A stretch of 64,000 bases of DNA from Nostoc paludosum FACHB-159. Its GTDB lineage: Bacteria; Cyanobacteriota; Cyanobacteriia; Cyanobacteriales; Nostocaceae. Shown in pieces: positions 28,791 through 37,411 of the stretch (the first letter of the stretch is position 1; every line of letters begins with the position of its first letter). The stretch is from NCBI RefSeq assembly GCF_014698835.1, contig NZ_JACJTU010000005.1:124001-188000 (forward strand), read 5' to 3'. Under the pieces are notes generated by a model that searched no databases, had not been told where the DNA came from, and saw only the letters and a list, made by a program, of their open reading frames with translations. A program made the translations under genes and the position numbers.

Positions 28791-30296
28791 TTACGCATCT
28801 GCAATTAATCTTGCTTTTCTCAAGAAAAATTGCAGCAGCGTTTCTTCACGGGAAATAATATCTACTCTACCTTCCATTCCCAATTGAATGTCACACAGAT
28901 TTTTGCCTTTACCTAAAACCAGACTTTCCGGCTCAATAGTTACCTGATAAAAAGCACCTGGGACAGCCGCTTTCGGAGTGGTATTGAGATAAGGAGGAGA
29001 TCCATTTGTGCTATTTGTTGGGGGAGTCATGGCATCTGGAGAAATCGCCTCGACCTTACCATTGAGAGTACCATAATCCGGGTAGGGACAAGCACTAACC
29101 CGCATTTGAACTTGCTGACCAATTTTGAGCTTACTTTTATCTTCAGATGCCACTGCTGCTTTGACAATCTGCTTGGCATGACTGGGGACAATCTGCAAGA
29201 CTTCTTCGCCAGGACGCACAGTTTGACCTGGGTTACGCAAGTTTATCTGAGAAATAATACCATCACTAGTAGCAGTAATAGTGGTGTGATTAAGTTCAGT
29301 TTCCACTTGCTTTAGTTCGCTACGATCGCGCTCTAACTGTTTTTCTACTTCAATCCGTTGCTTGATAATTCCTTGCAGTTCTTTGTCTAAAGCTGCTTTG
29401 TTACTTTCGCCTGCGGCTTTTTCTTGGGCTATTCGCTCAGTAGCAATTTCTACTTCTGCATGACTGGGATTTAAGGCGGCTTTTGCACGTTGCTTTTTAG
29501 CGATCGCTGCATATACACTTTGTTTTAATCGCTCAATTGTTTGCTTTTGCGCCTCCACAACTGCTTTTTGTGCGGCTACTGCTTGTTGTTGCTGTTTTGT
29601 AGCTAACCGCGCTTCCTCTAATTTATCCCTAGACAATGCTCCTACTTGGGCTACACCCTCATATCGGTTTTGCTTTGACTTCGCTGCATTCCAAGCAGTC
29701 TTAGTAGAATGGAGATTTGCTTGTGCTGTTTTTAACTGTGATTTGCCAACCTGCAATTCTTGTTGAGCAATTTGCACATAAGCTTGAGCTTCTTGGAATT
29801 CAGCCACAGTAGTAATTTTTTTATCCCGATCTTGGCGCAGGCGATCGCTTAATTCAGCCTCGTTAGCAGTGATAATCCGGTTAACTTTAGCAGTTTCGGC
29901 GCGAATTTGACTGTTAAGAGTGTGAATTTGAGCCTTGATTTGGACTAGCTGCAACTTAGCTTGCTGAATATTAGTTTGCAGTTGGTTTTTTTTAGTTTGT
30001 AAGCGGGAGTCGTCAATGATGGCGATCGCATCTCCGGTTTTAACAACTTGATTTTCTTTGACATGAATCTGCATAACTTGACCTTCTGTTGCCGCCTGCA
30101 CAATTCGCAATTCCCCAGATGGACGGACAACTGCCTGCCCTTTGACTGTCACCTTATATTTAGTGATTGCGGCGACGGGAATCGCTAGTCCCAAAACGCA
30201 GAGAACAAAAAGTCCACCAAAGGTCATCCAACGACTAATCGGTGGCAGAAATTCATCTGTTTGAATTGGCTGTAAAAAATCTGTGTTGTTAACCAT
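28791..30296 (-). CDS. HlyD-family membrane fusion (periplasmic adaptor) protein
   Basis: 501 residues. One membrane anchor (about 23-45), a split lipoyl domain (GQVMQIHVKENQVVKTGD, about 72-89), a very long coiled-coil hairpin rich in Q, A and K (about 95-330) and a beta-barrel end with SDGIISQINLRNPGQTV. This is the adaptor that joins a type I ABC exporter to an outer-membrane channel. It follows the C39-ABC exporter after a 2-base gap, so the two are one operon. The substrate is most likely the double-glycine-leader protein at 32841-33209. No TolC-like gene is in the window. Confidence 0.93.
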   Translation of the reverse strand: MVNNTDFLQPIQTDEFLPPISRWMTFGGLFVLCVLGLAIPVAAITKYKVTVKGQAVVRPSGELRIVQAATEGQVMQIHVKENQVVKTGDAIAIIDDSRLQTKKNQLQTNIQQAKLQLVQIKAQIHTLNSQIRAETAKVNRIITANEAELSDRLRQDRDKKITTVAEFQEAQAYVQIAQQELQVGKSQLKTAQANLHSTKTAWNAAKSKQNRYEGVAQVGALSRDKLEEARLATKQQQQAVAAQKAVVEAQKQTIERLKQSVYAAIAKKQRAKAALNPSHAEVEIATERIAQEKAAGESNKAALDKELQGIIKQRIEVEKQLERDRSELKQVETELNHTTITATSDGIISQINLRNPGQTVRPGEEVLQIVPSHAKQIVKAAVASEDKSKLKIGQQVQMRVSACPYPDYGTLNGKVEAISPDAMTPPTNSTNGSPPYLNTTPKAAVPGAFYQVTIEPESLVLGKGKNLCDIQLGMEGRVDIISREETLLQFFLRKARLIADA

Positions 30297-30298
30297 AG

Positions 30299-32467
30299 TT
30301 AAACCGAATTCATCCTCAAAATCACATCATCTAAAAAGTCTAAATGTTCACCATCAACTTGTCGTAAATATTCTGCCGTTCCTTCAATTTTTAACCGACC
30401 TTTTTCTAGAAACATAATCCAATCTGCACGCTGGATAACTCTCGGACGGTGACTAATTAAAATAGTAGTTTTACCGTGGCGATGGTCTAAAACTTTATCT
30501 AGTATTTGTGCTTCGCTCACTGGGTCGAGGGCGCTGGTAGATTCATCTAAAATCAGGATGGGTGGGTCAGTAACTATGGCTCTAGCTATAGCTAATCGTT
30601 GCTTTTGTCCTCCAGAAAGATTGGCTCCAAATTCTCCTAAGACAGTTTGATATTTATCAGGTAGTTCGCTGATAAATTCGTCAGCACCAGTAATTTGACA
30701 GGCTCTAACAATGTCTGCAAAACTAATGTGAGGATAACTAAATTGGAAATTATCCAGAATAGACCGACTCCAAAAATGAGCTTCTTGTGGTATTAAAACC
30801 ACCTGTTGCCGCAAACATTCTAAAGATATATCTTGCTGATTATAGAAACTATAGCGAATATTTCCTGATTGAACTGTATATAAACCAGTAATCAACTTTG
30901 CTAGGGTACTTTTACCACAGCCAGATTTACCAATTAGAGCAATTGCTTGACCGCCAGGAATAGTTACGGAAAAATCTTGCAATAAATCAACTCTCCCTGT
31001 GTGGTGAAAATTAATTTTATTGCAAATAATATTTGTATTTCCGGGAATTTCTACCCACTGCTTTTTCACATCATTTTCATCTTCTGGAGTAGCATCAATA
31101 ACTTCTGTCAGACGTTGAATAACTATTTGGGAAGTGATAAATTCATCGATTAAGCCGATAGCAGAACTTAAAAAGCCTAAAAGATTGCCACTCATGCCGT
31201 TATAGGCAATCAATTGTCCGATTGTTAAGGTGCGATTAATTACTAAATAGCTACCAATCCAGAGAATTCCAATATTAATAAATGTCGAAAGAATAGTGGT
31301 AACTGTACTGCTGTAAAGTCCTAGCTGCATGGTACTCCAGCCCAAGTTAGCCAGACGACCAAAATTTCCTTGATATTCCTCCCAGGCTTGGGGTGTAGCT
31401 TGGGTAGTTTTTAAGACTTGTACTCCCCGAAATGTTTCTACTAAAAAACCTTGGTTTTCTGTACCAGAAACAATCATGTTGCGGGTTTTTTGACGCAGTG
31501 CTGGTAAGAAAAGTAAGTTAACAGCCGTAACGATGAGAAATGCAACTATAGAAAGCAGAGTTAACTCCCAAGTGTAAAAAAGCATAAAACCCAAGGAAAC
31601 TACAGCAATAAAAAATTGACTGGGTAATCCGAGGACAATCTGGGAAACTAAGTTATTGATAGCGTGAACATCAGAAATGCGGCTGACAACCTCCCCACTG
31701 CGTCGTCCTTCAAAATAAGATAGGGGTAAATGTAAGAGTTTGCGCCCATATTCTAGAATTAGTCCTAATTGCAATCTTTGACTGAAATAACCGATAAGGT
31801 GCGATTGTACTAAACCAATGGCGCTTCTAATTAAATTCAAGGTGACAACGCCAATAGCAACAGTGGTTAATAGTTGGGTATCTCCCCGCACTAAGACATC
31901 ATCGGTGAGTAGTTGCATCATGAAGGGAGATGCGAGGGAAAGTAGACCGATAGCAATGTTGAGGGCGATCGCTTGGGCTAAAATAAATCGATAGGGATAA
32001 ACCCGTTGCAGGTAACGTCCAAAACCGCCAATTTTATCTGATTCTTGTTGATAGAAGCGGCTTTCATCGGGAAGGAGTAGCAGCATCACCCCATTACTCC
32101 AACCTTTAATTAACTCCTCGTGAGTCAGGTAACGGATACCAACACCGGGGTCAGCAATGACATATTTTTTCCCTTTTTGACCGTATAATACTACCCAGTG
32201 ATAGCCTTTCCAGTGAATAATCGCAGGTAAAGGAGCTTGATCTAATTGGTTGATGAGTTGAGGAGTCGCTTTAACTTGTCGGCTATGGAATCCCAGGGCT
32301 TCTGCACCCCGCCTTAATCCCAACAGAGTAGTTCCTCTCGCCCCAGTACCAACAGCTTCCCGCACGCGGTTAAGGGTAAATGTACGTCCGTAGTGTTGGG
32401 AAATCGTAGCTAAAGTGGCTGCACCACAATCTTCTTCACTGTGTTGAAGGACAATTTTGTATTTCAT
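30299..32467 (-). CDS. C39-peptidase ABC exporter (PCAT type)
   Basis: 722 residues in three parts. The C39 papain-like domain (1-125) has C14 in EEDCGAATLA, H90 in GYHWVVLYG and D106 in ADPG, so the catalytic triad is complete. Six membrane helices follow (about 150-440), then an ABC domain with Walker A GKSGCGKST, signature LSGGQKQR and Walker B ILILDESTSALD. Such proteins cut a leader after Gly-Gly and export the core. The intact Cys separates it from RTX-type exporters, whose C39-like domain lacks it. It is cotranscribed with the HlyD adaptor and lies 373 bases downstream of the double-glycine precursor. Confidence 0.95.
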   Translation of the reverse strand: MKYKIVLQHSEEDCGAATLATISQHYGRTFTLNRVREAVGTGARGTTLLGLRRGAEALGFHSRQVKATPQLINQLDQAPLPAIIHWKGYHWVVLYGQKGKKYVIADPGVGIRYLTHEELIKGWSNGVMLLLLPDESRFYQQESDKIGGFGRYLQRVYPYRFILAQAIALNIAIGLLSLASPFMMQLLTDDVLVRGDTQLLTTVAIGVVTLNLIRSAIGLVQSHLIGYFSQRLQLGLILEYGRKLLHLPLSYFEGRRSGEVVSRISDVHAINNLVSQIVLGLPSQFFIAVVSLGFMLFYTWELTLLSIVAFLIVTAVNLLFLPALRQKTRNMIVSGTENQGFLVETFRGVQVLKTTQATPQAWEEYQGNFGRLANLGWSTMQLGLYSSTVTTILSTFINIGILWIGSYLVINRTLTIGQLIAYNGMSGNLLGFLSSAIGLIDEFITSQIVIQRLTEVIDATPEDENDVKKQWVEIPGNTNIICNKINFHHTGRVDLLQDFSVTIPGGQAIALIGKSGCGKSTLAKLITGLYTVQSGNIRYSFYNQQDISLECLRQQVVLIPQEAHFWSRSILDNFQFSYPHISFADIVRACQITGADEFISELPDKYQTVLGEFGANLSGGQKQRLAIARAIVTDPPILILDESTSALDPVSEAQILDKVLDHRHGKTTILISHRPRVIQRADWIMFLEKGRLKIEGTAEYLRQVDGEHLDFLDDVILRMNSV

Positions 32468-32497
32468 TTACAGACGCTATTTGTGGGGCGAAAATAT

Positions 32498-32519
32498 AGT
32501 CAAGTCATTTGACTTGACT
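32498..32519. repeat. Perfect 9-bp dyad upstream of the exporter
   Basis: AGTCAAGTC and GACTTGACT pair around ATTT. It sits 30 bases before the exporter start on the minus strand and abuts the MITE at 32520. It could be an operator or a leader hairpin; this is not known. Confidence 0.55.
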
Positions 32520-32653
32520 AGACATCTCCGAAAATTAAATATGCATTACCTGAAAACCTTTGTAGGGATAATTCATATAGCCGAAGGTTACTCTACGAGT
32601 TCTCCGCAGGAGTACCCGCAGGGTATGTCCCTACGCCTTTTCTGGAGATGTCT
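32520..32653. mobile_element. MITE-like element with AGACATCTCC ends (134 bp)
   Basis: Ends AGACATCTCCGAAAA and TTTTCTGGAGATGTCT are inverted repeats with one base of slip. It has an internal palindromic stretch but no coding capacity. It separates the precursor gene from its exporter operon, so the two probably came to depend on separate promoters or on readthrough of this element. Confidence 0.78.
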
Positions 32654-32840
32654 GCTGTATTGAATTAGGATTTACGGAGAAAAATTAGGTTCCCATAGGG
32701 CAATGCAGCATCACTCAACAAAGCATTTTCAATGTTGGGTTTGTCCGTCCAACGCCACTCCCTACAAGCCAAAAAACTTATCCACGGCAGTAACTCATCA
32801 ACCTACATTTAGATTTTTCTACATAAGGTGAAAAGCCAGA

Positions 32841-33209
32841 TTAGGCTACGTAATAGAGATCGATATCATAGGGATTGCCAGGAGTGTAGTTGTTGTCTTG
32901 AAATTCATATATTCTCCCTTCATCCAAATTGTATGCTTTAGAGAGGTTGTAATCATTTCGACCATCAATGTCGAATTCAATTATTCCTCCGTTGTAGGCA
33001 GTATATATCCATTCTTCGCCAGGTTGAATTAGGAATGCTGTACCATCTAAAATGTGTGTAATGTTGTAGTTTGTTTTGTTCCTAATAGAAAACACTTCGT
33101 AGCCACCAGAAATTATTTCCGCAGATTGTTCGTCAAGTTCTTCAACCAAAGCAAAATTTTGTAAGATGCTTTGGTTATTTAACAGGGATTTTTCGACTGT
33201 CATAGCCAT
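32841..33209 (-). CDS. Double-glycine-leader secreted precursor protein
   Basis: 122 residues. The N-terminus ends in FALVEELDEQSAEIISGG (G35-G36), which fits the bacteriocin-type leader rule (hydrophobic, EL, I/V, GG) recognised by C39 peptidases. Cleavage after G36 would free an 86-residue core. The core has no cysteine, no Gly-rich lantibiotic or microcin pattern, and is rich in Tyr, Asn, Asp and Ile (NYNITHILDGTAFLIQPGEE, then an acidic end), suggesting a small beta-rich acidic protein. I do not recognise the core family. It lies upstream of the C39 exporter and HlyD genes on the same strand. A second ATG two codons in is possible. No modification enzyme is nearby. Confidence 0.82.
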   Translation of the reverse strand: MAMTVEKSLLNNQSILQNFALVEELDEQSAEIISGGYEVFSIRNKTNYNITHILDGTAFLIQPGEEWIYTAYNGGIIEFDIDGRNDYNLSKAYNLDEGRIYEFQDNNYTPGNPYDIDLYYVA

Positions 33210-33275
33210 GTGATTTTATCCTAAAAGTTTGTGTTTAGGAAATACGCTCAATATTTATAAACGCCGATAGGTTAA

Positions 33276-33310
33276 GCGTTGCTGATAGATAATATGTAAA
33301 TCTCACCTAT
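33276..33310. repeat. Solo left end of the 10156-type MITE
   Basis: GCGTTGCTGATAGATAATATG, continuing to TCTCACC, matches the left end of the element at 10156 (GCGTTGCTGATTGAAAATATG, then TCTCACG) with few changes. No right end is seen nearby, so it is a truncated copy. Confidence 0.6.
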
Positions 33311-33619
33311 ACGACGTTTACCCTTAATGTCATAGAAGACTAGCAGTTCCCATACAGTAGTCTTTCTTGCAGAGTAGACATAAGAGCAAAAAATAAAAGT
33401 TATCTCTATTCAAAATAATAGAAGTTAACTTTTTCGTGTCAGGATTTATTTCGAGAGGAGGATGATTAATTCGCTTATTCTTACTATATGAGGAAAATAA
33501 AATTTGTAAATACGAATTATGCAAATTTTATTTTTTCTTTTGCTTTTCATAGAACGTTAAGCTAAAGCCGTAACACACCTACTTACGGGAATTTCAAGTA
33601 ATAAAATATCCCAATATTC

Positions 33620-33682
33620 CTTGTAGGATGAGCCGAAAAGCCCGTCCTGTGAACTGGCCACTCATATTGCCCACCCTACAAG
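33620..33682. repeat. CTTGTAGG-type palindromic repeat
   Basis: CTTGTAGGATGAGC on the left and GCCCACCCTACAAG on the right are inverted with two changes, around a 35-base interior. Similar TGTAGGGTGGGC palindromes are widespread in cyanobacterial intergenic DNA. Confidence 0.7.
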
Positions 33683-33949
33683 ATTGAATAATTTATTTAT
33701 TGGAATTGTCTAAGATTTTTTTTATAAATGGTCTCTAACTGGAGGATTCAAGTAACGCTTGGTGTTGAAACAAGCGTATATCAAGGGTTTTGCTTTATTT
33801 GTATTACAAAAATTTACAAAGTGTCCCATTTGGCAGCTATCTCAGATGAACCCCCCATAGATATCTGACTCAATCCTCTATGCCCAAAGAATATACTACG
33901 GCAACCCTATAGATATATAGTATTAATATATTCCAAAAGGATGATTTTA

Positions 33950-35059
33950 ATGGTTAACCAAATCTTTCGCCGCTTAATCGCCAAGTGGATGTCCTTAATC
34001 AAAATCAGGAATTCATTTAGCAACCAAAATAAATTATTCTCTTCTTTACCAATAGCTGGGGCTTTTGTTACCGGTCTTTGTTTTAGCTTGCTATTTGCTG
34101 CTTGCTCATCAACATCGACTGTTAATTCTCCTAATCCCAGTGCTACATCTGTGGCGAATTCTGCTTCTAGCAAAGCAACATTAGTGCGATTTGGTTATCA
34201 AAAATCGAATATTTTGTTGAAAAATAAGGGTGTTTTAGAAAAGCGGTTGTCACCAGATGGTATATCTGTGGAATGGGTTGAATTTCCTGCGGGGCCGCAA
34301 TTGCTAGAAGCCATGAATGTCGGTAGTATTGACTTTGGACATGTGGGAGAATCACCACCGATATTTGCCCAAGCAGCAGGAGCATCATTAACTTATGTGG
34401 CTGGTATTGCTGCTAGTCCTGCTGGTTCAGCAATTCTTGTTCCCCAAAATTCTCCAATTCAAAAAGTGAGTGACCTGAAAGGCAAAAAAATTGCTTTTCA
34501 AAAAGGATCTAGCGCCCATTTATTGTTAGTCCAAGCTTTAGAAAAAGCTGGAGTCAAATATAGTGAAATTGAACCTAAATATTTACCACCAGCTGATGCC
34601 CGCGCTGCATTTGTTAAGGGTAGCGTAGATGCTTGGGTAATTTGGGACCCGTTCTATGCAGCGGCTCAAGAAGCAACTAAAGCGAGAGTTTTGATTGATG
34701 GTACAGGAATTAACAAACAGGGGGGATATTATTTAACAACCCGCAAATTTGTAACTGAAAATCCTCAAATTGTCAAGGCAGTATTGGAGGAGATTAAACA
34801 GCTAGAAGAATGGGCTAAACAGCATCGAGAAGAAGTAGCGCAAACTCTCTCATCTGTGTTAGGAATTGACATAGAAACCATGAGAAAAGCTACTAATAGA
34901 CGAACGTTTGGCATTGTACCAATTAATGATGAACTGATAAATTTGCAACAACAAGTAGCTGATACATATTATCAGTTAAAGTTGATTCCCAAAAAAGTTA
35001 ACGTCAGAGATGGAGTGTTAACAAAGGAACAATACGCTGCGTTTTCACCAAAAATCTAA
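33950..35059 (+). CDS. Aliphatic-sulfonate ABC transporter substrate-binding lipoprotein (SsuA-like)
   Basis: 369 residues. The signal peptide ends in a lipobox (LLFAAC, lipid Cys about 52), and an SsuA/NMT1-type periplasmic binding fold follows: VRFGYQKSNILL, VGSIDFGHVGESPP, DLKGKKIAFQKGSS, KGSVDAWVIWDPF. It should capture organosulfonates outside the membrane. No permease (SsuC) or ATPase (SsuB) gene is in the window, so it is an orphan here. AAAAGG at 33935-33940 fits the ATG at 33950; the ATG at 33941 lies too close. The last codons fall in a tandem duplication. The two genes downstream are on the same strand. Confidence 0.9.
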   Translation: MVNQIFRRLIAKWMSLIKIRNSFSNQNKLFSSLPIAGAFVTGLCFSLLFAACSSTSTVNSPNPSATSVANSASSKATLVRFGYQKSNILLKNKGVLEKRLSPDGISVEWVEFPAGPQLLEAMNVGSIDFGHVGESPPIFAQAAGASLTYVAGIAASPAGSAILVPQNSPIQKVSDLKGKKIAFQKGSSAHLLLVQALEKAGVKYSEIEPKYLPPADARAAFVKGSVDAWVIWDPFYAAAQEATKARVLIDGTGINKQGGYYLTTRKFVTENPQIVKAVLEEIKQLEEWAKQHREEVAQTLSSVLGIDIETMRKATNRRTFGIVPINDELINLQQQVADTYYQLKLIPKKVNVRDGVLTKEQYAAFSPKI

Positions 35060-35144
35060 TCTAGAATTCAGGAGTCACAATTCAGAATTCAGAATCTCGC
35101 AAAAATCTCATCTAGAATTCAGGAGTCACAATTCAGAATCTCGC
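35050..35144. repeat. Tandem duplication spanning the sulfonate gene stop codon
   Basis: A unit of 51 bases (35050-35100) is followed at once by a second of 44 bases (35101-35144). They match except for ATTCAGA missing in the second and one base change (AATCTAAT versus AATCTCAT). The first unit contains the last codons and stop of the sulfonate-binding gene. Confidence 0.85.
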
Positions 35145-35228
35145 AAAAATCCAACTCTTATTTATAGCAGTTAGTAGCTAGGTTGGACATAAACTGATGG
35201 TTAAACGCCGACATTAAGAGAGTTTCAA

Positions 35229-35264
35229 GCCTATTGCCTATTGCCTTTTTGCCTATTGCCTTTT
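35229..35264. repeat. GCCTATT/GCCTTTT heptamer array
   Basis: Tandem heptamers GCCTATT and GCCTTTT lie just before the nitroreductase gene, 27 bases from its ATG. It is another STRR-type tract. Confidence 0.7.
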
Positions 35265-35290
35265 AAACTTTTAAATCGGAGAATTTACGT

Positions 35291-36112
35291 ATGACCAACC
35301 CTACAGAACTATTGCGATCGCGCTACGGTGAAATTCCCTTCAATCCTGAAATTGAATGGAATGATTCTCTGACATCACTACTATCTCACCGTTCGGTTCG
35401 TGCTTATCTTTCAGATCCTTTACCACCTGGAACTCTAGAGTTGTTAGTTGCAGCCGCCCAATCTGCATCTACTTCTTCAAATTTGCAAACTTGGAGTGTG
35501 GTTGCAGTGGAAAGCCAAGAACGCAAAGATGAGTTATCAAAGCTGGCTGGAAATCAAGCACACATCCGCCAAGCACCTTTATTCTTGGTGTGGTTAGCAG
35601 ATTTAGCGCGTCTGGCTTACGTTGCTGACAGTCGTGGGATCTCCCATGATGGTTTAGATTATTTGGAAATGTTTGTCATGGCAACGGTTGATGCCACATT
35701 GGCAGCCCAAAATGCCACAATAGCAGCTGAGTCCCTGGGTTTGGGAACCGTATATATCGGTGGAATCCGCAACCGTCCAGAAGAAGTAGCAGCAATCTTG
35801 AATTTGCCTTCTTCTGTGTATGCTGTGTTTGGGTTGTGTGTAGGCTATCCAAATCCAGAAGTGAATGCTGCAATTAAGCCACGCTTGCCACAATCGGCTG
35901 TGCTGCACCGCGAAACCTATAAATTAGCAGAACAAGATGAAGCGATCGCTCATTACAATAACATCATCAAAGAGTTCTATACTGAACAACAGATGAATGT
36001 TGCTGGTGATTGGTCAGAACACTCAGCCCAACGGATTGCAACTGTCGAGTCATTGAGAGGACGCGATCGCTTGCGGCAAGTTCTGAATAACCTGGGCTTC
36101 AAATTACTGTAA
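35291..36112 (+). CDS. NADPH-dependent nitroreductase-family oxidoreductase (NfsA-like)
   Basis: 273 residues of the NfsA/FRP flavin reductase type. SHRSVRAYLSDPLPPGTLE (about 33-51) forms the FMN phosphate site, QSASTSSNLQTWSVVAV holds the second FMN contact, and AAESLGLGTVYIGGIR (about 147-162) is the conserved FMN loop. It should bind FMN and reduce nitro compounds, quinones or flavins with NADPH. The SDR gene follows after 18 bases, so the two probably share a transcript. A reduced-flavin supplier could serve a sulfonate monooxygenase, which fits the SsuA-like gene upstream, but no monooxygenase is present here. The ATG has GGAGA about 10 bases upstream. Confidence 0.85.
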   Translation: MTNPTELLRSRYGEIPFNPEIEWNDSLTSLLSHRSVRAYLSDPLPPGTLELLVAAAQSASTSSNLQTWSVVAVESQERKDELSKLAGNQAHIRQAPLFLVWLADLARLAYVADSRGISHDGLDYLEMFVMATVDATLAAQNATIAAESLGLGTVYIGGIRNRPEEVAAILNLPSSVYAVFGLCVGYPNPEVNAAIKPRLPQSAVLHRETYKLAEQDEAIAHYNNIIKEFYTEQQMNVAGDWSEHSAQRIATVESLRGRDRLRQVLNNLGFKLL

Positions 36113-36130
36113 ACAAAAAACATCAAAATT

Positions 36131-36919
36131 ATGGATTTGCAACTCCGTGGCAAAGTCGCCTTAGTAACAGCTGCTAGTAAAGGTTTGGGCAAAGCTACAG
36201 CAAGGCAATTTGCCCGTGAGGGTGCAAAAGTCGTCATCTGCGCCCGCAGTGAGTTAGTTGACAAAGCTGCTGCTGAAATTACCAGCGAAACAGGTGCAGA
36301 AATACTATCTCTGCGTGCAGATGTCACCAGTCAAGCAGATATTGAACGGGTGATTAATGCCACAGTGGAGAAATTTGGCGGGTTGGATATCCTCGTTACC
36401 AACGCCGGAGGGCCACCCGCTGGCACTTTTGATGATATTGATTTAGCAACCTGGGAAACTTCCGTTAATTTGAATTTGCTGAGTACAGTCCGTCTAGTAA
36501 AGTACGCTTTACCTCACTTGCGTCAATCTACTGCACCAGCGATTCTAACTATCACTTCAACTTCCACTAAACAACCAGTCCAAAATCTAGTATTGTCTAA
36601 TTCCATCCGATTAGCTGTGATTGGTTTAACTAAAACCCTCAGCCAAGAATTAGGTAGCGATAAAATTCGGGTCAACAGCATTTTACCAGGTTGGACATAT
36701 ACAGAACGAGTCGAAGAATTAATCAACGCTCAAATTAGTAAAAGTGGCGAAACAAAAGAAGCAGAAATCGCCAAAATCAATGCCAAAGTTCCTTTAGGCC
36801 GCATGGGAACACCAGAAGAGTTTGCCAATGTTGCGGTATTTTTGAGTTCACCAGCAGCCTCATTTGTAAATGGAGTTATGCTGCAAGTGGATGGCGGAAT
36901 GATTCAAGGAACGTTTTGA
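36131..36919 (+). CDS. SDR-family oxidoreductase lacking the YxxxK motif
   Basis: 262 residues with a Rossmann dinucleotide site TAASKGLG (14-21), TNAGG, the strand ITSTSTKQPV and C-terminal GVMLQVDGG. The usual catalytic Tyr-x-x-x-Lys is replaced by S-N-S-I-R in NLVLSNSIRLAVIGLTKTL. A group of bacterial SDRs carries this LSNxxR form in place of YxxxK, so this is probably a family trait, not damage. The reaction is unknown. It follows the nitroreductase after 18 bases. Its last 60 bases overlap a convergent acetyltransferase gene on the other strand. Confidence 0.85.
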   Translation: MDLQLRGKVALVTAASKGLGKATARQFAREGAKVVICARSELVDKAAAEITSETGAEILSLRADVTSQADIERVINATVEKFGGLDILVTNAGGPPAGTFDDIDLATWETSVNLNLLSTVRLVKYALPHLRQSTAPAILTITSTSTKQPVQNLVLSNSIRLAVIGLTKTLSQELGSDKIRVNSILPGWTYTERVEELINAQISKSGETKEAEIAKINAKVPLGRMGTPEEFANVAVFLSSPAASFVNGVMLQVDGGMIQGTF

Positions 36920-37411
36920 TGTGTTGTCAAAGCATTGAATTATTCCTTGGCGATCGCTATCATCAATGACAATTTCTGTAAATTTCCCTGTTGTGTACTC
37001 TGCAATGACACTGCGCCAAAATTCTTGAGCGACTGTATTTGTGCTAATTTGATAAATCTCCCACTTCCCGCGAAATCTGTCGAAGACTTGAGAAGCAACC
37101 AATTTACCAATTCCTTGCTGCCTATATTTTCGTAAGATAAAAAACTCCGCCATCGAATATTGACTATCTACAATGTATGTGAATTGATTCACTAAAACAA
37201 ATCCAGCAAGCTTGTTACCTACTCGCACAATGAACGGATAGCGATCGCCTTCAATCCAGTAATAATCTAGATAAGGGTATCCAAAATAACCATGTTCGTT
37301 GAGGTCTTGATCTTCAAACTCTGAAAAGTCATACTGATAAAGCTCCATCATCCGTTGGATGAGTGGTTTGTCATCGATTGCAGCAGATAACACCTCTACA
37401 TACATAATCAA
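36860..37411 (-). CDS. GNAT-family N-acetyltransferase
   Basis: 183 residues. The acetyl-CoA loop RKYRQQGIGKLVAS (about 93-106) and AGFVLV/FFILRKY strands mark a GNAT fold. The substrate is unknown. The conserved part ends near QCFDNT; the last about 20 residues (SKRSLNHSAIHLQHNSIYK) are read antisense through the end of the SDR gene. This suggests the original stop was lost and translation now runs 60 bases into the neighbour. ATG codons at 37411 and 37405 are both possible. Confidence 0.82.
   Translation of the reverse strand: MIMYVEVLSAAIDDKPLIQRMMELYQYDFSEFEDQDLNEHGYFGYPYLDYYWIEGDRYPFIVRVGNKLAGFVLVNQFTYIVDSQYSMAEFFILRKYRQQGIGKLVASQVFDRFRGKWEIYQISTNTVAQEFWRSVIAEYTTGKFTEIVIDDSDRQGIIQCFDNTSKRSLNHSAIHLQHNSIYK

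Larger units (their letters stand above)
33210..33949. other. Large intergenic region with two repeat elements
   Basis: This gap separates the divergent precursor gene and the sulfonate-binding gene, so both promoters should be here. It holds a solo MITE end (33276-33310) and a TGTAGG-type palindromic repeat (33620-33682). A 64-codon minus-strand frame at 33330-33524 has no ribosome site or known family and is not called. Confidence 0.5.

Noticed and set aside
30299..32467. C39 exporter as the secretion system of the four RTX proteins
   Set aside because: It keeps the catalytic Cys, which points to cleavage of Gly-Gly leaders, and a Gly-Gly precursor lies beside it. RTX exporters usually have a C39-like domain without that Cys. 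A dual role is not excluded.
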